From: Juglans regia
Taxonomy: Eukaryota > Streptophyta > Magnoliopsida > Fagales > Juglandaceae
Direction of reading: 5' to 3'
Length of the DNA: 64,000 nucleotides
NCBI RefSeq assembly: GCF_001411555.2
Contig: NC_049905.1
Span: 20,140,097-20,204,096 of the forward strand
The translations under genes were made by a program, and so were the position numbers. The notes beneath the pieces are model-generated. The model did not search any database and was not told the origin of the DNA. It saw only the letters and a list, made by a program, of their open reading frames with translations. Positions 35,581 to 48,900 of the stretch are shown piece by piece; the first letter of the stretch is position 1; every line of letters starts with the position of its first letter.

Positions 35581-37416
35581 TAGGAATGTAAAAATAAACC
35601 GGAGAACCAGAGAACCGGCCTGAACTAGCCAAGACCAATTGGTTTGGTCCGAGACTGGTTTCTCCATTTTAAAAATCGGTCTGGTTTCGATTTTAGGTTT
35701 TTCGACACTGGACCAAACTGGACCGAACTGGTTCGTGTATATATATATTTAATTAGTTTTTAATATTTTATATAATATTTTATATATTATATATAATTTT
35801 ATATTATATATAGAATTATATATGAAATAATGTTATATTATAATTTATAACATAAATTTTAAATCTTAAACATTGACGTTTGTTTGATCATATGTTTTAA
35901 ATATAAAATATATATTAATTACATTTTATGGTCCAATAAATTCTCAACATATTCCTTTTGATAAATATATTAGTAATACTAATACTAAAACTGGAAAATT
36001 GGACTGAAATGAAGCATATTCCTCAAATGAAGCATGATTAAAAGTCAAACCATACATGCTTTAATGATCAAAACAAGATAGAATTCAAAACTAGTTATGG
36101 CATGTTTCTCATCTTTATCTAAACTTCCATAAATAATCCTATGATCAACCTACCATAAATAATCATGCCAGAGCTAATTTCCTAAAAATTGTATTTTATC
36201 TCAACCCTATCCTAAATATGCAACTTGGCTACTAAGGATCCTCATGCTAAAAATGACTACTAACACCTCAAAATATAAATTAACAAGGAAACTAAGATTA
36301 AGAGAGGGAATACTCACAAAGATTGGAGCCCTTGAAGCTTACCACTCAAACTCTAAGAACTCACAAGAACACTCAAGAACTCAAGAACACTTAAGAGAGA
36401 AGAGAGAAAATGAAGTGGAGTGAGGAAGAAGTGAGGTGAAGAGGGGTTTATATAGCCATGAAGATGAGGGTGGCGTTGGGCTTAGGTGGCTCCTCATGGG
36501 GCAGTTTGGGTGGTGGCTCATGATGCCTCTCAAGTTTAGCTCCTTCATGTAGGTTAACATGATGATGTCTAGGTTGTAGGAAAAATTAACCTAAGGGAGG
36601 AGAAGGAAGTGAATTGCCGCGTGGGTGGTGGAGAGAGAAAATGTGGTGTAATTAATGCTAGGGTTTAAGTCCTTAATGACCGGCGGTTTAGGGTTTCCAC
36701 AAGGGTTTGCAATTTTGTCTTATTCTCTTGTCTTTTTTCCTTGACTTCTAAGAGTTATGTAAGGCATTCTCAAGTGCCATATAAGGTGGTTCAATGGTGG
36801 TGTGGTGGAAAGGTGACCAAAATTAAAACAAATAAAGGAAGAAAATAGGAAAAAATAAAATAAAAAGGGGTTGGCTGAAATTCCCAAGGACAAAATTGGT
36901 ATTAAAAATATTTAGGATTTCGGCTAGGGTTTTCTCCAAAATCAACCGGAAGAAAAATTTCATAGATAATTCATGGGATTGAAAACATAATTATTCTTGA
37001 AGAAAATATCGAGCTAAGGGTATTTTGGTGCATTGTACACAAAGTACACATGGTTGCCAAACGAAACGGTTTTAGGATTTGACATATCACCACACAAAAT
37101 GACACGTACTAAGGCTCAATAAAATGCAAGTATGGCTAATGAATGCTTGAAATGGAAGATTAAAGAAGGAAAGTTCGAATCAAAGTTTGAGGAAAAAAAT
37201 TGAACTAAGTTGGCCTAGTGAAAGTCAATACTCCTCTAAGTAAATGAGCTAACATTCTAAAATCTAGGGTTAACCTAAGAGTTAACCTAATGGGGTAAAG
37301 AAGTGAGGTGCCACAACCAGTACGTTATCGGTTCTTGAAAATGCAAAATCGGTATATATTGGTTCGATCCAAAAATTTATCCAAAACTGGACCAAACCAG
37401 ACTGGTTACACCCCTA
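35581..37416. mobile_element. 1.8-kb non-autonomous hAT-like element
   Basis: It starts TAGGAATGTAAAAATAAACC and ends GGTTACACCCCTA, TAGGGGTGTAA-type inverted termini. The flanking 8-mers ATAGCAAG (35573-35580) and TTAGCAAG (37417-37424) differ at one base, giving a hAT-size target duplication. CCGGAGAACC and GGACCGAACTGG arms lie just inside the left end and GGACCAAACCAGACTGG inside the right. The 1.5-kb middle (a leader-like GAAGAGAG block near 36380-36470, a TATATAGCC) has no recognisable protein and may be captured or older repeat DNA. Confidence 0.75.
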
Positions 37417-37424
37417 TTAGCAAG

Positions 37425-38220
37425 TCAGCTACATATGGCAAGCCATTTGGCAATCACTCCGGCATTATCATGTTGGAATTGGCATGGCACTTACGGCAAG
37501 GTCAGTAAATCAAGAGACAATAAAGACATCATCCCTTGATCTTCGAATCATCAAGACATAGAAGGAAGTTTAACTTAACTGTTGATAATTAAGAAAAGAT
37601 ATTGCAACGGTTAATCAGGAAAATATATTCTTAGCAATGTGCATTCCCTTACAAGTGTATAGTCCAAAACTTTTACACAACCTCTTTTCTTTCATTACAA
37701 AGTAATATCTGAGAAATTAAGGGAAAAGATAAACCTTAAATGGGTAAGTCCCAAGCATAATCTAAAAGAAAATAATTTGATTTTCATACTAATTCAAGCC
37801 ATTATATCCCATAATCTACCCTCACTTCATAAGGGCTTCCAGAATGTTTATGAGAGGCAGAGTATGATATTTAAGGGTTGGTCTTAAATCTTTAACAAAA
37901 GGAGTACTCCAAATTCTAACTTTTAATAACGAATTCAAACCAATAGTTAGTACTTTGGAAAATGGTATTAACGTAAAGTGGTTGAGATCACTTAGAAAGT
38001 GCCACAGATTGGTCCATACAGAGGGCTTTTCGTTTTTGTTGTTTATTTTCATGTTCCGGGGTGGATGAGTTGCCGCAGATTGGTCCATACAGAGAAATAG
38101 TGGTAAATAAAAATAAAAAAAAATATATAATAAAAGTTTAAAAAATAAATAAATTTAAATAAATAAGGATCGTGATCTTCCGTTTCCCGAATTCCCACCC
38201 ACCTACCGAAACACTTTTTA
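37425..38220. other. Region upstream of the PTM-like gene
   Basis: No gene is seen. The last part probably holds promoter sequence, but no TATA box is unambiguous. An 18-bp word TTGGTCCATACAGAGG / TTGGTCCATACAGAGA occurs at 38008 and 38079, a small direct repeat. Confidence 0.4.
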
Positions 38221-38400
38221 CAGTTTGATTCCTTTCTCCGTGATTTCCCTTCCAAATGACAATTTAATTGCGTCCCGCCGTCCTGATATTTCTCCGACCT
38301 CTCTCTCTCCCTCCCTCCCCCCTGGTATTAGTTCATTTTACCATCTTGTACAGAAGAGAAAGTCGCATTCATCCTGTCTTGCCCAAGGCCGTTGCCACCC

Positions 38401-38437
<37 letters not shown>

Positions 38438-38571
38438 ACGTCAAAAGCGTTTTTAGAGAGAGAGAGACACGCTCTGTGCCTAAAGGCAATTCTTGAGAGA
38501 GGGAAGCGAGAAACATCTTTAATTGGGTTGGTTGCTTTCCCACAGATAAAAAAAAGCGACAAACATCTTCA
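38221..38571 (+). promoter_or_regulatory. Probable 5' UTR / core promoter with CT tract
   Basis: Pyrimidine-rich sequence with a (CT)n run at 38405-38433 and a mirror AGAGAGAGAG run at 38456-38467 precedes the start codon. CT-rich leaders are frequent near plant transcription starts. Minus-strand frames made of REREREK here are translations of this microsatellite. Confidence 0.45.
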
Positions 38572-40271
38572 ATGGAGTTCGTGGGTAGGGCCGTGAAGAA
38601 AGAGTTCGAGGGCTTCGGGGTATTCTCCGGGACCGTGATATCCTACGACGCTTCCTCTGGGTTCTTCGAGATCCTCTACGAGGACGGAGATTTCGAGGAG
38701 CTGGAGTTCTCCGAACTGGCTTCGCTCTTCGAGGGCGGAGAAGAGGCCGCTACCGCCGCCGGTCAATTGGCTCACGAGAAGCCGCTGCTTGGCCGGAAGC
38801 CCAAAAAGCGGCTACGTATGGAACGGAAGCGCGAGGTTCGAAACGAGTCAGGTAATTTAGATACTGTTTATTTAAATAATGGGCTTGAAGGGAATTTGAA
38901 TGAAACTTTGGGGACGAGTGGGAATTTACACGGAAATGGTAATTCAAAGGACGGGTTTGAAGGGATTTTGGAAATGGGACGTAGTTTTGGAGGGAATTTG
39001 AGAGAAAGTGTAGAGGTGAACCGGAATTCGATTGTTAACGTCGAAGAAACCCAAGAAAACGAAAGCGGGTTTGGGCAGGATTTGGAAGCGAGTGTTTCTG
39101 TTTGTGGAAAAGCAGATCAAAAAGATAATTTGAACGACGGGTTTGATTTGAATTCTGGGTTTAATTTAAACGAGGAGGATTTGAATGATGGGTGTGATGC
39201 ACATGTTAAGTCTCAGGAAAATCTGAGGAAAAGGGATTGTATTGATTTGAATTTAGACGTGAATGGTGATTTTGACGAGAATTTGACTCAGAGTTCTTTG
39301 GGTTGTTCGGCTTTGGGAACCCAGAAGAGGAAACGTGATTTCGATTTGAATTTGGATATTTATGAGGAAATTAAGGATACGGATGGTGATGGTGACGGTG
39401 TAGTAGGATTTAGGGCTAGTAATACTTCTAAGTTGGTCGAAGAAACCCCAAAGAAAGAGGGTACTGGAGATGTTGAAGGAAAATTCAACGTAGATGGTAG
39501 TGTAAATGGGGACTATTTGGATAAACTTAATTTAGATATTAATAATGGTAATTTGTCGCAAGATATCGGTGGGTCCCTTGAGCCTGCAGCCAGAGATGCA
39601 TCTTTAGTGTTTGCTGAAGGAGTTAAGCAGGAAATTAGTGTTTATAGTGGATATCTGGAAGTCCATCAATCTCTCGGTGGTTTGGGTGTTAGCGGCATTA
39701 AGGATTGTAGTTCTATGGAAGTCCAGTTGGAGGATGGTCTTTCTGAGGCTGGTGCCACAGTTTGTCATCAGGGCCCTCCATGCATAAAAGGAAGTAGCCG
39801 TAGAAAAAGAAGAAGACTATCAGATAATTTGAGATCAACCACAGATCCAGTTTTGAGAAGGAGTACTCGCAGGGGGTCTTCTCAGAATCCTGTTGCATGT
39901 ACTGTCCATGACCCATTGTTGTCCCCTGCAATTAGTGCCGTAACAGAGGAAATTACAGCAATTTCAAGTTTTGAAGCATCTGAAAAGTCCAGTGTTCTTC
40001 CTCCAAAGCCGCAGCTGCCCCCTTCTTCACAAAATTTGAATTTAGATGACATTCCCATTATTGACCTTTTTTCTGTCTATGCGTGTTTAAGATCGTTTAG
40101 TACTTTGCTATTCCTGAGTCCCTTTGAGTTGGAGGATTTTGTAGAGGCACTGAAGTGCGATTCTCCTAGTACATTGTTTGATTGCATTCATGTTTCTATT
40201 TTGCAAACTCTGAGGAAGCATTTGGAGTACCTTTCAAATGAAGGGTCCGAGTCTGCTTCTAATTGCTTAAG
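38572..40271 (+). CDS. PTM-like exon 1: Tudor-like, DLNLD repeats, DDT
   Basis: The ATG at 38572 opens MEFVGRAVKKEFEGFG; residues 4-48 form a small Tudor/agenet-like fold (GTVISYDASSGFFEILYEDG). Residues about 80-480 are Asn/Asp-rich and weakly structured. They contain repeated leucine motifs: DLNLDV near 39244, DLNLDI near 39343, LNLDIN near 39526 and LNLDDI near 40036. A basic cluster SSRRKRRRLSDN near 39790 may be a nuclear localisation signal. The DDT domain spans about residues 494-560 (IIDLFSVYACLRSF, LSPFELEDFVEALKC). The exon ends in phase 2. Confidence 0.9.
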
Positions 40272-43200
40272 GTATCCTTTTCTCTCTCCTTTATGCTATT
40301 TCCTTCTAAATTAATTTCCTTCTAAATTAATTTTTTTAATTATGTTAGTGCTTAACATTTTCTATGCAAATTCTGGTGTAGGAGTCTTGACTGGGATTTG
40401 CTAGACTTAATTACATGGCCCATTTTTATGGCCGAGTATCTACTGATTCATGGTTCAGAATTGAAACCTGGTTTTGATATCAGTCGCGTAAAGCTATTCA
40501 GATGTGACTACTACAAACAACCTGTTTCTTTAAAGGTTGAGGTACTTCGGTGTCTGTCTGATGATATGATTGAAGTGGAAGCTATAAGGTCTGAGCTTAA
40601 TAGAAGATCTTTGGCAGCTGAGCCTGATATGGTTGTCGATCGGAGTATGAACCTTGATGTTTGCAAGAAAAGGAAGGTTACCATAGATGTTTCTGGTGGC
40701 TCTTGCTTAACAGAGGATATTGTGGAGGACACCACTGACTGGAATAGTGATGATTGCTGCCTTTGTAAGATGGATGGAAGCTTAATATGCTGTGATGGTT
40801 GTCCTGCTGCATACCATTCAAGGTGTGTAGGAATTCGAAGTGATCTTTTGCCAGAGGGTGACTGGTACTGCCCTGAATGTGCAATTGAAAGACATAAGCC
40901 TTGGATGAAACCACGGAAGTCACTGCGGGGAGCAGAGTTAATAGGAATTGATCCTCATGGTCGGCTATATTTTAGCAGCTGTGGCTACTTGTTGGTGTAA
41001 GTTGGTTATTATGTGAATATGATTGCAACGTGTGTACTGCTATTACTAATAATCATTCTAATTCATATGATGAGTCACTTACCTTGATATTGAATTCTGT
41101 AATCATCTGCTATTAAATCCTTCTCATAAAAAGCTAACACCTATAGGGGTTACAGAAATTATTAAGGATAGTTTATGCCAATGGGAAAAGGAATGGTGTT
41201 TGTAGTGAGACTGCAAATGTAAACATGTGGTGATATTATACATGTGAATCTTGCAATTATGAGACGTATGCGAAGAAAATAATCCATGTATCTGCAATTA
41301 GTTAGGATTAGGGCTACAAGAAATTAGTTAGTTATCAAGAACTAGTTGATTCCAAGGAACAAAATAAAAGGACTTCTACAAGGTTATCAGTTTACATTTT
41401 TCAGCTGTAAGGTTTCCATTGATCTTCAGAGGCCACGATAATGTGGGCCACTAGTTTTTTATTTTTTGCCCTTTTTCGTTGTTTGGATTTAAACACATAG
41501 AGTGGCTGCCTAATTTAGTTTTAGATTTCAATTGAACTGATTGCTTTGGTCCTTAGGTCGGTGGTGTTGACCATGCTGTTTTTAGAAGAAAAAGAAAATT
41601 AAATGAAGAATGGTACTTTTTGTCTGAAAATCAAAATATATTAATTATGTTGGACAAGGAATTTTATTTTATTTTTCTTTAAGCAAGTATACTTCATTTT
41701 CTTCTTGGTCAAGCATTACTCTAATGCAGTGCATCTTCTTCTCCTCCTGATCATTAATATATGTTTCATGATGAGCAATTTCTTACCCTTGTTTGAATTG
41801 GAATATGTTCCTCTGTTAAAGTATGGATTTTAAACTTGCAGGTCAGAGTCTTGTGACACTGAGTCCATTTTCAGTTACTACCACAGGAATGATCTGAACG
41901 TTGTTATTGAGGTTTTAAAGGCTTCAGATGTTTTCTATAGTGATATTTTAATGGCTATCTACAAGCACTGGGAAATCCCTTTGAACTTGAATGAAGCTAG
42001 TAATTTCGACTCGCTGAACCATTCTGTATGCTTAAACATTCTTACTAAGAAGCAAAACCTGGCTTTTTTAATGCCCTTGGCACCACTGACATCTTCAGAA
42101 ACAAATACAGTTAATAATGAGACTGATGATGTAAGAAAAGTGGATTCTATTAATGGATGCCCTGGTCATTTTGGCAGCGAGCTTTCAAAGCCTGTGAGCT
42201 TCATAGGTTCTGTGATTGCCACAGAAAGTCCATATATAACTTCAGAAGGATCAGCTGGAGCCACACAATCGAATGCAGACATTCCAAATTTTCAAAATTT
42301 TGGGCCCCATGACTCAAATAGATCTGCTGAATTCTTAGCTCTGTCGCAAGTACCGATAAAGCGCCCACTTTTGGGAGACAGTTCTCTGACGTCTGCCAGC
42401 ATGGATGTCAGACTAGAAAATGGTATGGAATCTGCAGATCCTCGGCATTACACGTTTTCTATAACCACTAGAAAAGGGGACCCATCACAAGCAAATTGTG
42501 GGATTGGCTATATGAACTACTACAGTTTTGCACAAACTGCCTCATTAGTTGCAGAGGACTTGATGCATAAATCATCAGAGAAAGTCAATGAAAACTCAAT
42601 ATTGTCTGAGGATGATATAATTTCAGCACAAATGAAGGCCATTTTGAAAAAGTATAACAAGTTTTGTTGGCCAAATATTCAGATACTAAATGTAGATGCA
42701 AGGAAAGAGAAGTGTGGATGGTGTTTTTCGTGTAAAAATCCAACCGATGAAAGAGATTGCTTGTTTAAAATGTATTTGGGGCCTGTTCAGGAAGGTGTTA
42801 AAAATGATGTCTTTGGTCTTCAATCAAAAAAGAACAGGAGAGGCCATCTTGTAGATGTCATGTGTCATATTCTCTCCATTGAAGGTCGTCTGCAAGGGCT
42901 TTTGTTGGGTCCATGGCTGAACCAACATCATATCAAGTACTGGCATAAAAGTATTCTGAAGGCTTCTGATCTAGTGTCCATTAAAAACTTATTGCTCACA
43001 GTGAGTATCTTTTTCATTTTCTCTCTGTATTAGACAATCAAACATGGGTTGTCAATCTGAATATTTGCCATGCAACTCATACTTGGGCTGTGCCCTTGCC
43101 AGTTTTGAATGAAATATTCAATTAATTATGAAACAAATATCCGTGGTGCAACTTCATTATAAATTTGCTGGGCCTGACGTTCTGTTTACTGAATATATGC

Positions 43201-45876
43201 ATCTTCAAATTTCAAATGTAGTCTTAGACTTTTGAACCCTATTTTCAAAATTTCTTCTAGCTTCTGTTCCTTAGGCTGAAGCTATCTCATTTGCGTGTAT
43301 CTTTTTCACGTGGGCCATATTTTCCTTTGGGGATTGGAGAGGTGTATTTGCCCTCCTTTTATTGGGTCCTTGGTTCTTGCCCTAGGTCTCAGGTGGGCCG
43401 GTGGCAATGGAAAAGGGTGGAATCTGGAATGTTCAGTTTTGAACATTCCAGATTCCACTACGCAACTAAGCAAGTTTAATCCGGGTTTTCATTGTCTGTT
43501 ACTGTAATGTTCCAATGGAAGACCTAAACTACATGGCCTCTTCTCCAAAAGGACTAGTCGATGATACAATTAGAGCCCCATTGGAATCCTATAAAGAGCA
43601 AGAACTTTTTCTTCCCAAGCAATGTGGGATCCCATATATTACCTACCCTTATCATATGGGATATCACAATCTCCCCTCCTTAAATTCCCGACGTCCTTGT
43701 CGGGTCAGTCCATCATAGGTGACATAACTCAAGTCTCACATTTCTGGTTGAGATAGGCTTTGATACCATTTGTAATGCCCCCCAATGGAAGTCCCAAACA
43801 ACATGGCCTATACTCCAAAAGGACTAGTCAATGATACAATTGGAGCCCCATTGGAACCCAATAAGGAGCAAAAAATTCTCCTTCCAAAGCAATGTGGGGT
43901 CCCATACACCACCTACCCTTATCTTTATCACATGGGGTATCATAGTTACTTGGTTGGGTTAATCTGTCCTTAGTTTGAATTTGGCCCAAATTGTAACCTA
44001 AAAGTATCTTCTGACTCTGATAATTCAAAAGCTATTTGGTTTCATTATATGATACTGTTGGGGTAATTTATGTTGTCATGGAATGTCTGCAGTTGGAATC
44101 AAATTTGCGTCCTCTTGCACTCTCAACTGAGTGGTCAAGACAGGTGGATTCTGCTGTTACCATGGGTTCAGCTTCTCATGTTGTAATAAGTTCAATGCGT
44201 GCATCCTCAAAACAAGGGATTAGCCGAAAGAGGGTTAGGCCTTCAGAACCTGAGTCCAATCCTTCTTCGAATGCTGCTAGTGGATTGGGTATATTCTGGT
44301 GGAGGGGTGGTAGGCTTTCTCGTCAGGTGTTTAATTGGAAGGTTCTGCCTTGCTCCTTGGCTTCCAAGGCTGCCAGACAAGGTCTGCATATTGTCTTCTC
44401 TTTCTAGTATGTAATTGGAGTTAGATTGTTTAAACTGAATGATTATTCTGAATTTGTTTGAAGTTTAATATTCTGCAGCTGGGTGCACAAAGATACCAGG
44501 CATATTATATCCTGAGAATTCAGAATATGCAAAGAGAAGCAGATTTGTTGCTTGGCGAGCTGCTGTTGAGATGGCATCTAGTGTAGAGCAGCTTGCTTAC
44601 CAGGTATATTTCCCAGTAGTTCAATTTTATTTAGTATCAGATATTTATGAGTTGCAATGGCCTTTGTTTTTTGATTTGATGCACCTGCATTTCTGCACTT
44701 CTATTATCTTTAGAGGTGAAATCAGGGTGGGATTTACATACTTAGTTCGATTGAAGAATATATCAGTCTAATCTAGTGATACCCTTTCTGGACCATTATT
44801 ACCTAAATCTTCTCTTTATGCAACTAAGTTGTATGACTTGACATGTGAAAGACATTTGTTTTAGATCTCTCAATTCGGCCACTTTTGAAATTTTGTTTGT
44901 ATTTTTTGTACTGATCTATTTTGCTAGAAATATTAAATGTATCAAAATGGAAAGTAATAGTCATGTAGTTTTGGATTTGAATGGAATGGGCACTGGCCAT
45001 AAGACATAAGAGTATAAATACGACCCAAGGAAAAACCAAACTACATCTGGGTTTATACTCTAAAATGTATGATCAATGTTACGGCTGGAGCACTTCAAAA
45101 TCATTATAAACCGCAAGAACTTCTCCCTCTCAGGCAATGTTGTATCATTTATTACCATTTCATACTGAATCTGGGGTATTGGGCCATTCAATACCATCAT
45201 ACTGAATTTGGGATATTACAGTATATCTGCAGTGTTACATGATATCTGGTATGCTCTTAGAAATAAGAGCATGAGTGCAAATAATATTAAATGCCAAGCC
45301 TAATTTTTTTAGATCTAGCTTATATCTGTTCATGAATCTGCTACCTTATGAAATGGCAATTTTCAGTCCACTAATTATGTCATGTTTACAGGTTAGAGAG
45401 CTTGATTTGAACATTAAGTGGGATGACATTGAAAACACACATCCTCTCCTTGCATTGGACAAGGAATCTAGAAAATCAATCAGGCTTTTTAAGAAAGTTA
45501 TTGTTAGAAGGAAATGCACTGAAGGGGAAGTGGTGAAGTACCTTCTTGATTTTGGCAAGAGAAGAGCTATCCCTGACATTGTTAAAAGACATGGGTCTGT
45601 GGTGGAAGAATCCTCTAGTGAAAAGAAGAAATATTGGTTGGCCGAATGTTTTATTCCATTGCATCTTTTGAAAAATTTCGAGGAGAAAAGAATTGCCCGC
45701 AAATCTAATGAGATGAAATCTGCAAAGCTTCTTGAGATTGGTAGAGTAAAAAAGATATCCCCCCAGAAAAGGGGATTTTCGTATTTGTTTTCAAAAGCGC
45801 AAAGATCTGAGTATTATCAGTGTCGGCACTGCAATAAAGATGTGCCGATCAGGTATTAAATATTCATTGTATTGCG

Positions 45877-45907
<31 letters not shown>

Positions 45908-48900
45908 GTTTTGCTGCTTATGAATTTCTTTCTCTTTTTCTGATAAGTATTATGAATTTCTTTCTCTGCACTCGATTCTTCTGCTTTGGAACCTTGATGT
46001 TAGGATATTATATATATCATTCAATTTTGAGATAGAATTATTTTAAAGGCTTTAGTGGAAATCACATATTGTGGCAGTGTGGAAGATGGTCCCTAGTACC
46101 TCATACTGTGTATTTGGAGGGAGAAAAATGATAGAAATTTTGAGGATTGAGAACAGACATTAGAGGAGCTCAGGACTTTCTTTTCGATACTTTCTTCCTT
46201 TTGATAGCTACAATTGATATCAATGGGCTTAGCCTTCATGATTTTCTTTTATCCTTTTCTACTTCTAGATAGGTGTTCCTCTTGTATACATCTTGTGTAC
46301 CTTAGTTGCGCCTTTTGGACTTTGTAGTCAATGCACATATTGATACATATAGCAAGATAAGAAATAACAAATAAGAAATAATGCCGAAAGAAATCGAATA
46401 CTAAGGCCTCGTTTGTTTTCACAATCTATCTCAACTCATCTCATCTAATCATTATAACTTTGCTAAATTCGCATACAAAATAAAATAGACAATTCAACTT
46501 TTTCAAATCTTCAAATAAAAATAATATTAAAAAAATATATTCTAACAATATTTTATTTAACTTTCAACTTTTATCTTATCTCATCTCATCTGTGAAAACA
46601 AACGAGGCTTAAGAATAGAAAAATTAGAAGAAAGCGCACACAAATTTGTGGCATGTGACACTTGCCATGCTTGTAAGGGTGGGTATGGGATTTGTGGGAC
46701 AAAGGGCTCTTTCATATGTTAAGAAAGAAAAAAAATGAAGAACATCCATAAAATTAGTTATCCTTATAACCAGTGGCAAGTTTAGTAGTAGAAAAGTTGC
46801 AATAAGTTAAAATTCTAAGGTGCTATGCTGATGGAATGATAATAACTTAGGAGAATTCTGGTTGGGTGTTCCACCTAGGGGTGTAAGTTATTCGGTCTGG
46901 AATGGAAAACCCGACTAGACTGGACCGGACTGGACCAGACCGATAAGTATACTGGTCTGGTTTGGTCTATATTTAGAATTTCGGTTTTCGGTCTGGTCCA
47001 AGGGTGTGGTTTTTTGGACCGGACTAGACCGACCGAAGTAGATATATAGTTTTTTGAAATATTTCATATGTACTTTTTTTTAGAAGTAAATACTTCCTAT
47101 GTACTTGGGCTATGCCTTTTTGTAATTTTAAAAAAAAATTATTACTTATCAAAAGACTAATTTAGTAGAAGTATTTCAGTTAAAACAATTTAAAAAAGTG
47201 AATAGATTTCACTATTGCTCGAAAACACTTCCAGTGAAAAAGCAAATATATCCAGAGGTTTCTTTTTAGAAACATAATATTTAAAATTTATTACATATTT
47301 TGTGAAGAGAAATGCTTTGGATCCAAATAATGGGTCCCGAGCATTTCTCCTGATAGTTTTTTTTTTTCATTTTTTTTTTACTTAGTAATTAAGTATGTGT
47401 TTTTTTATTGATGTTATGATTTTTTTTTTTTAATTTTTAAGAATGTAAAAAAAATGTATGAAAGAAAAAGGCACTTTGCCTTGTCGGGAGAATCCCTCGG
47501 TGGGGATTCTTGGTGCCACCCTTTTGTGAATGTCCCCCACCCTCTTGCCCTGCACCCTTGGCACTTAGTATGATGAGGTTTTTAGTTAGAAACTTATCTC
47601 TTCGAAGGTTTTAAATGTGAAATTCCTTGATGGCCTGTGTTTTTGTTTTGTAGTACATGTGGTCACTTCAGGGTTTTATGTTGGTTGTTCAATCCACCCA
47701 TCGCTATGTTGGGGTAAAACAAGTAGAAATAAGTGAAAAGGATGATTTCTTTGGAAAAAACACATCAAAAGCAGTGGGATTGAACAACTTTGGCCAGGTT
47801 TTAGTTGCTGCCGAGTCTTTCTGAAGGATGCCTTGACATGGCTAATCACTCATTCCCATGCTTGGAATCTTTGAAACCTTTGTAGGGCTACATATAATGG
47901 TTTGACTATGTGACCTCTTGGGTGAGATCTGGGGCCAAATCCCCACTTCCCATCGCCTAGGGAAAATTAAGACTGACCTCAATAACTTGTTCTACTTGTG
48001 TTTGTTAGCTTGAGGACCTTGTGTCGGTATATTTTTATCCACTGCTATTATCCTCGAAATCTTCTTTCCTGGTAAAATCTTTTCTTCATTTCCTATGGTG
48101 TGAAAGCTATGATTTTTAAAATCAAATTCTATCTCAGTAAGCTGTTCTGATAGTTACTGAACTTTAGTTTCTCTGATCCCCAGATGTAATCACACTTTTG
48201 ACCTTCATTTTAAATGTCCATGTGTCCTGCAATTCTGAATGTCTCTTTCAGGCTTGTTGGCTGGCATTAGGTAATATGGGATAGTGAGATAAAAAGAACA
48301 AAGTAGGTTATAGGTTGTGCTGTCAGTCAAGATTTTGAGGTTCCTATTGAACAAAAATAGGGTGACTAATAATTTTGAATTGAGTTATTTTATTAGAGTA
48401 GCCACTCAAGTGTTGCAATGGCACTAGTATCATTTTTAAGGGCTAATGATGAGCTTGAGCTCAGCTCAGCTCATGTTCGAATAGAAATTGAACGAATAAA
48501 GCTTGAACGTTCAATATTTTCCTAGACTCGGCTCGACTATAGCTCCACCTATGCTAAATTGGCTTACAATGTTCATTGATTATTTCTTTTCTGATAAGGT
48601 AAATTATTTTAATGATATAAGGGTGCCGTATACAAGAGATTCATCTAAATATTTGTTCATGCATACTGTCATCTTATTAAACATTTTATCACTTCCTGCA
48701 TAATTTGTCATTTTTTATTTTATTTTATCGTTATTGACTTCATTTTTTCTTGTTTCGTTTTATTCGTCCATTTTTTGTTTTTAATATTGGCAGGGAGGCT
48801 GTGAGCTGCCAGTACTGCAAAGGTGAGTTTGCAACTTCTCATAAGGCCTTTTCCTTTTGTACTTAATTCATTTGTCATGCAGTTTATAAACAATTTATTG

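Noticed and set aside
38328..38562. Minus-strand frames rich in RERERE upstream of the PTM-like gene
   Set aside because: They translate the CT microsatellite and leader; no family resemblance.
45346..45702. 118-codon minus-strand frame across exon 6
   Set aside because: Antisense shadow of PTM-like exon 6.
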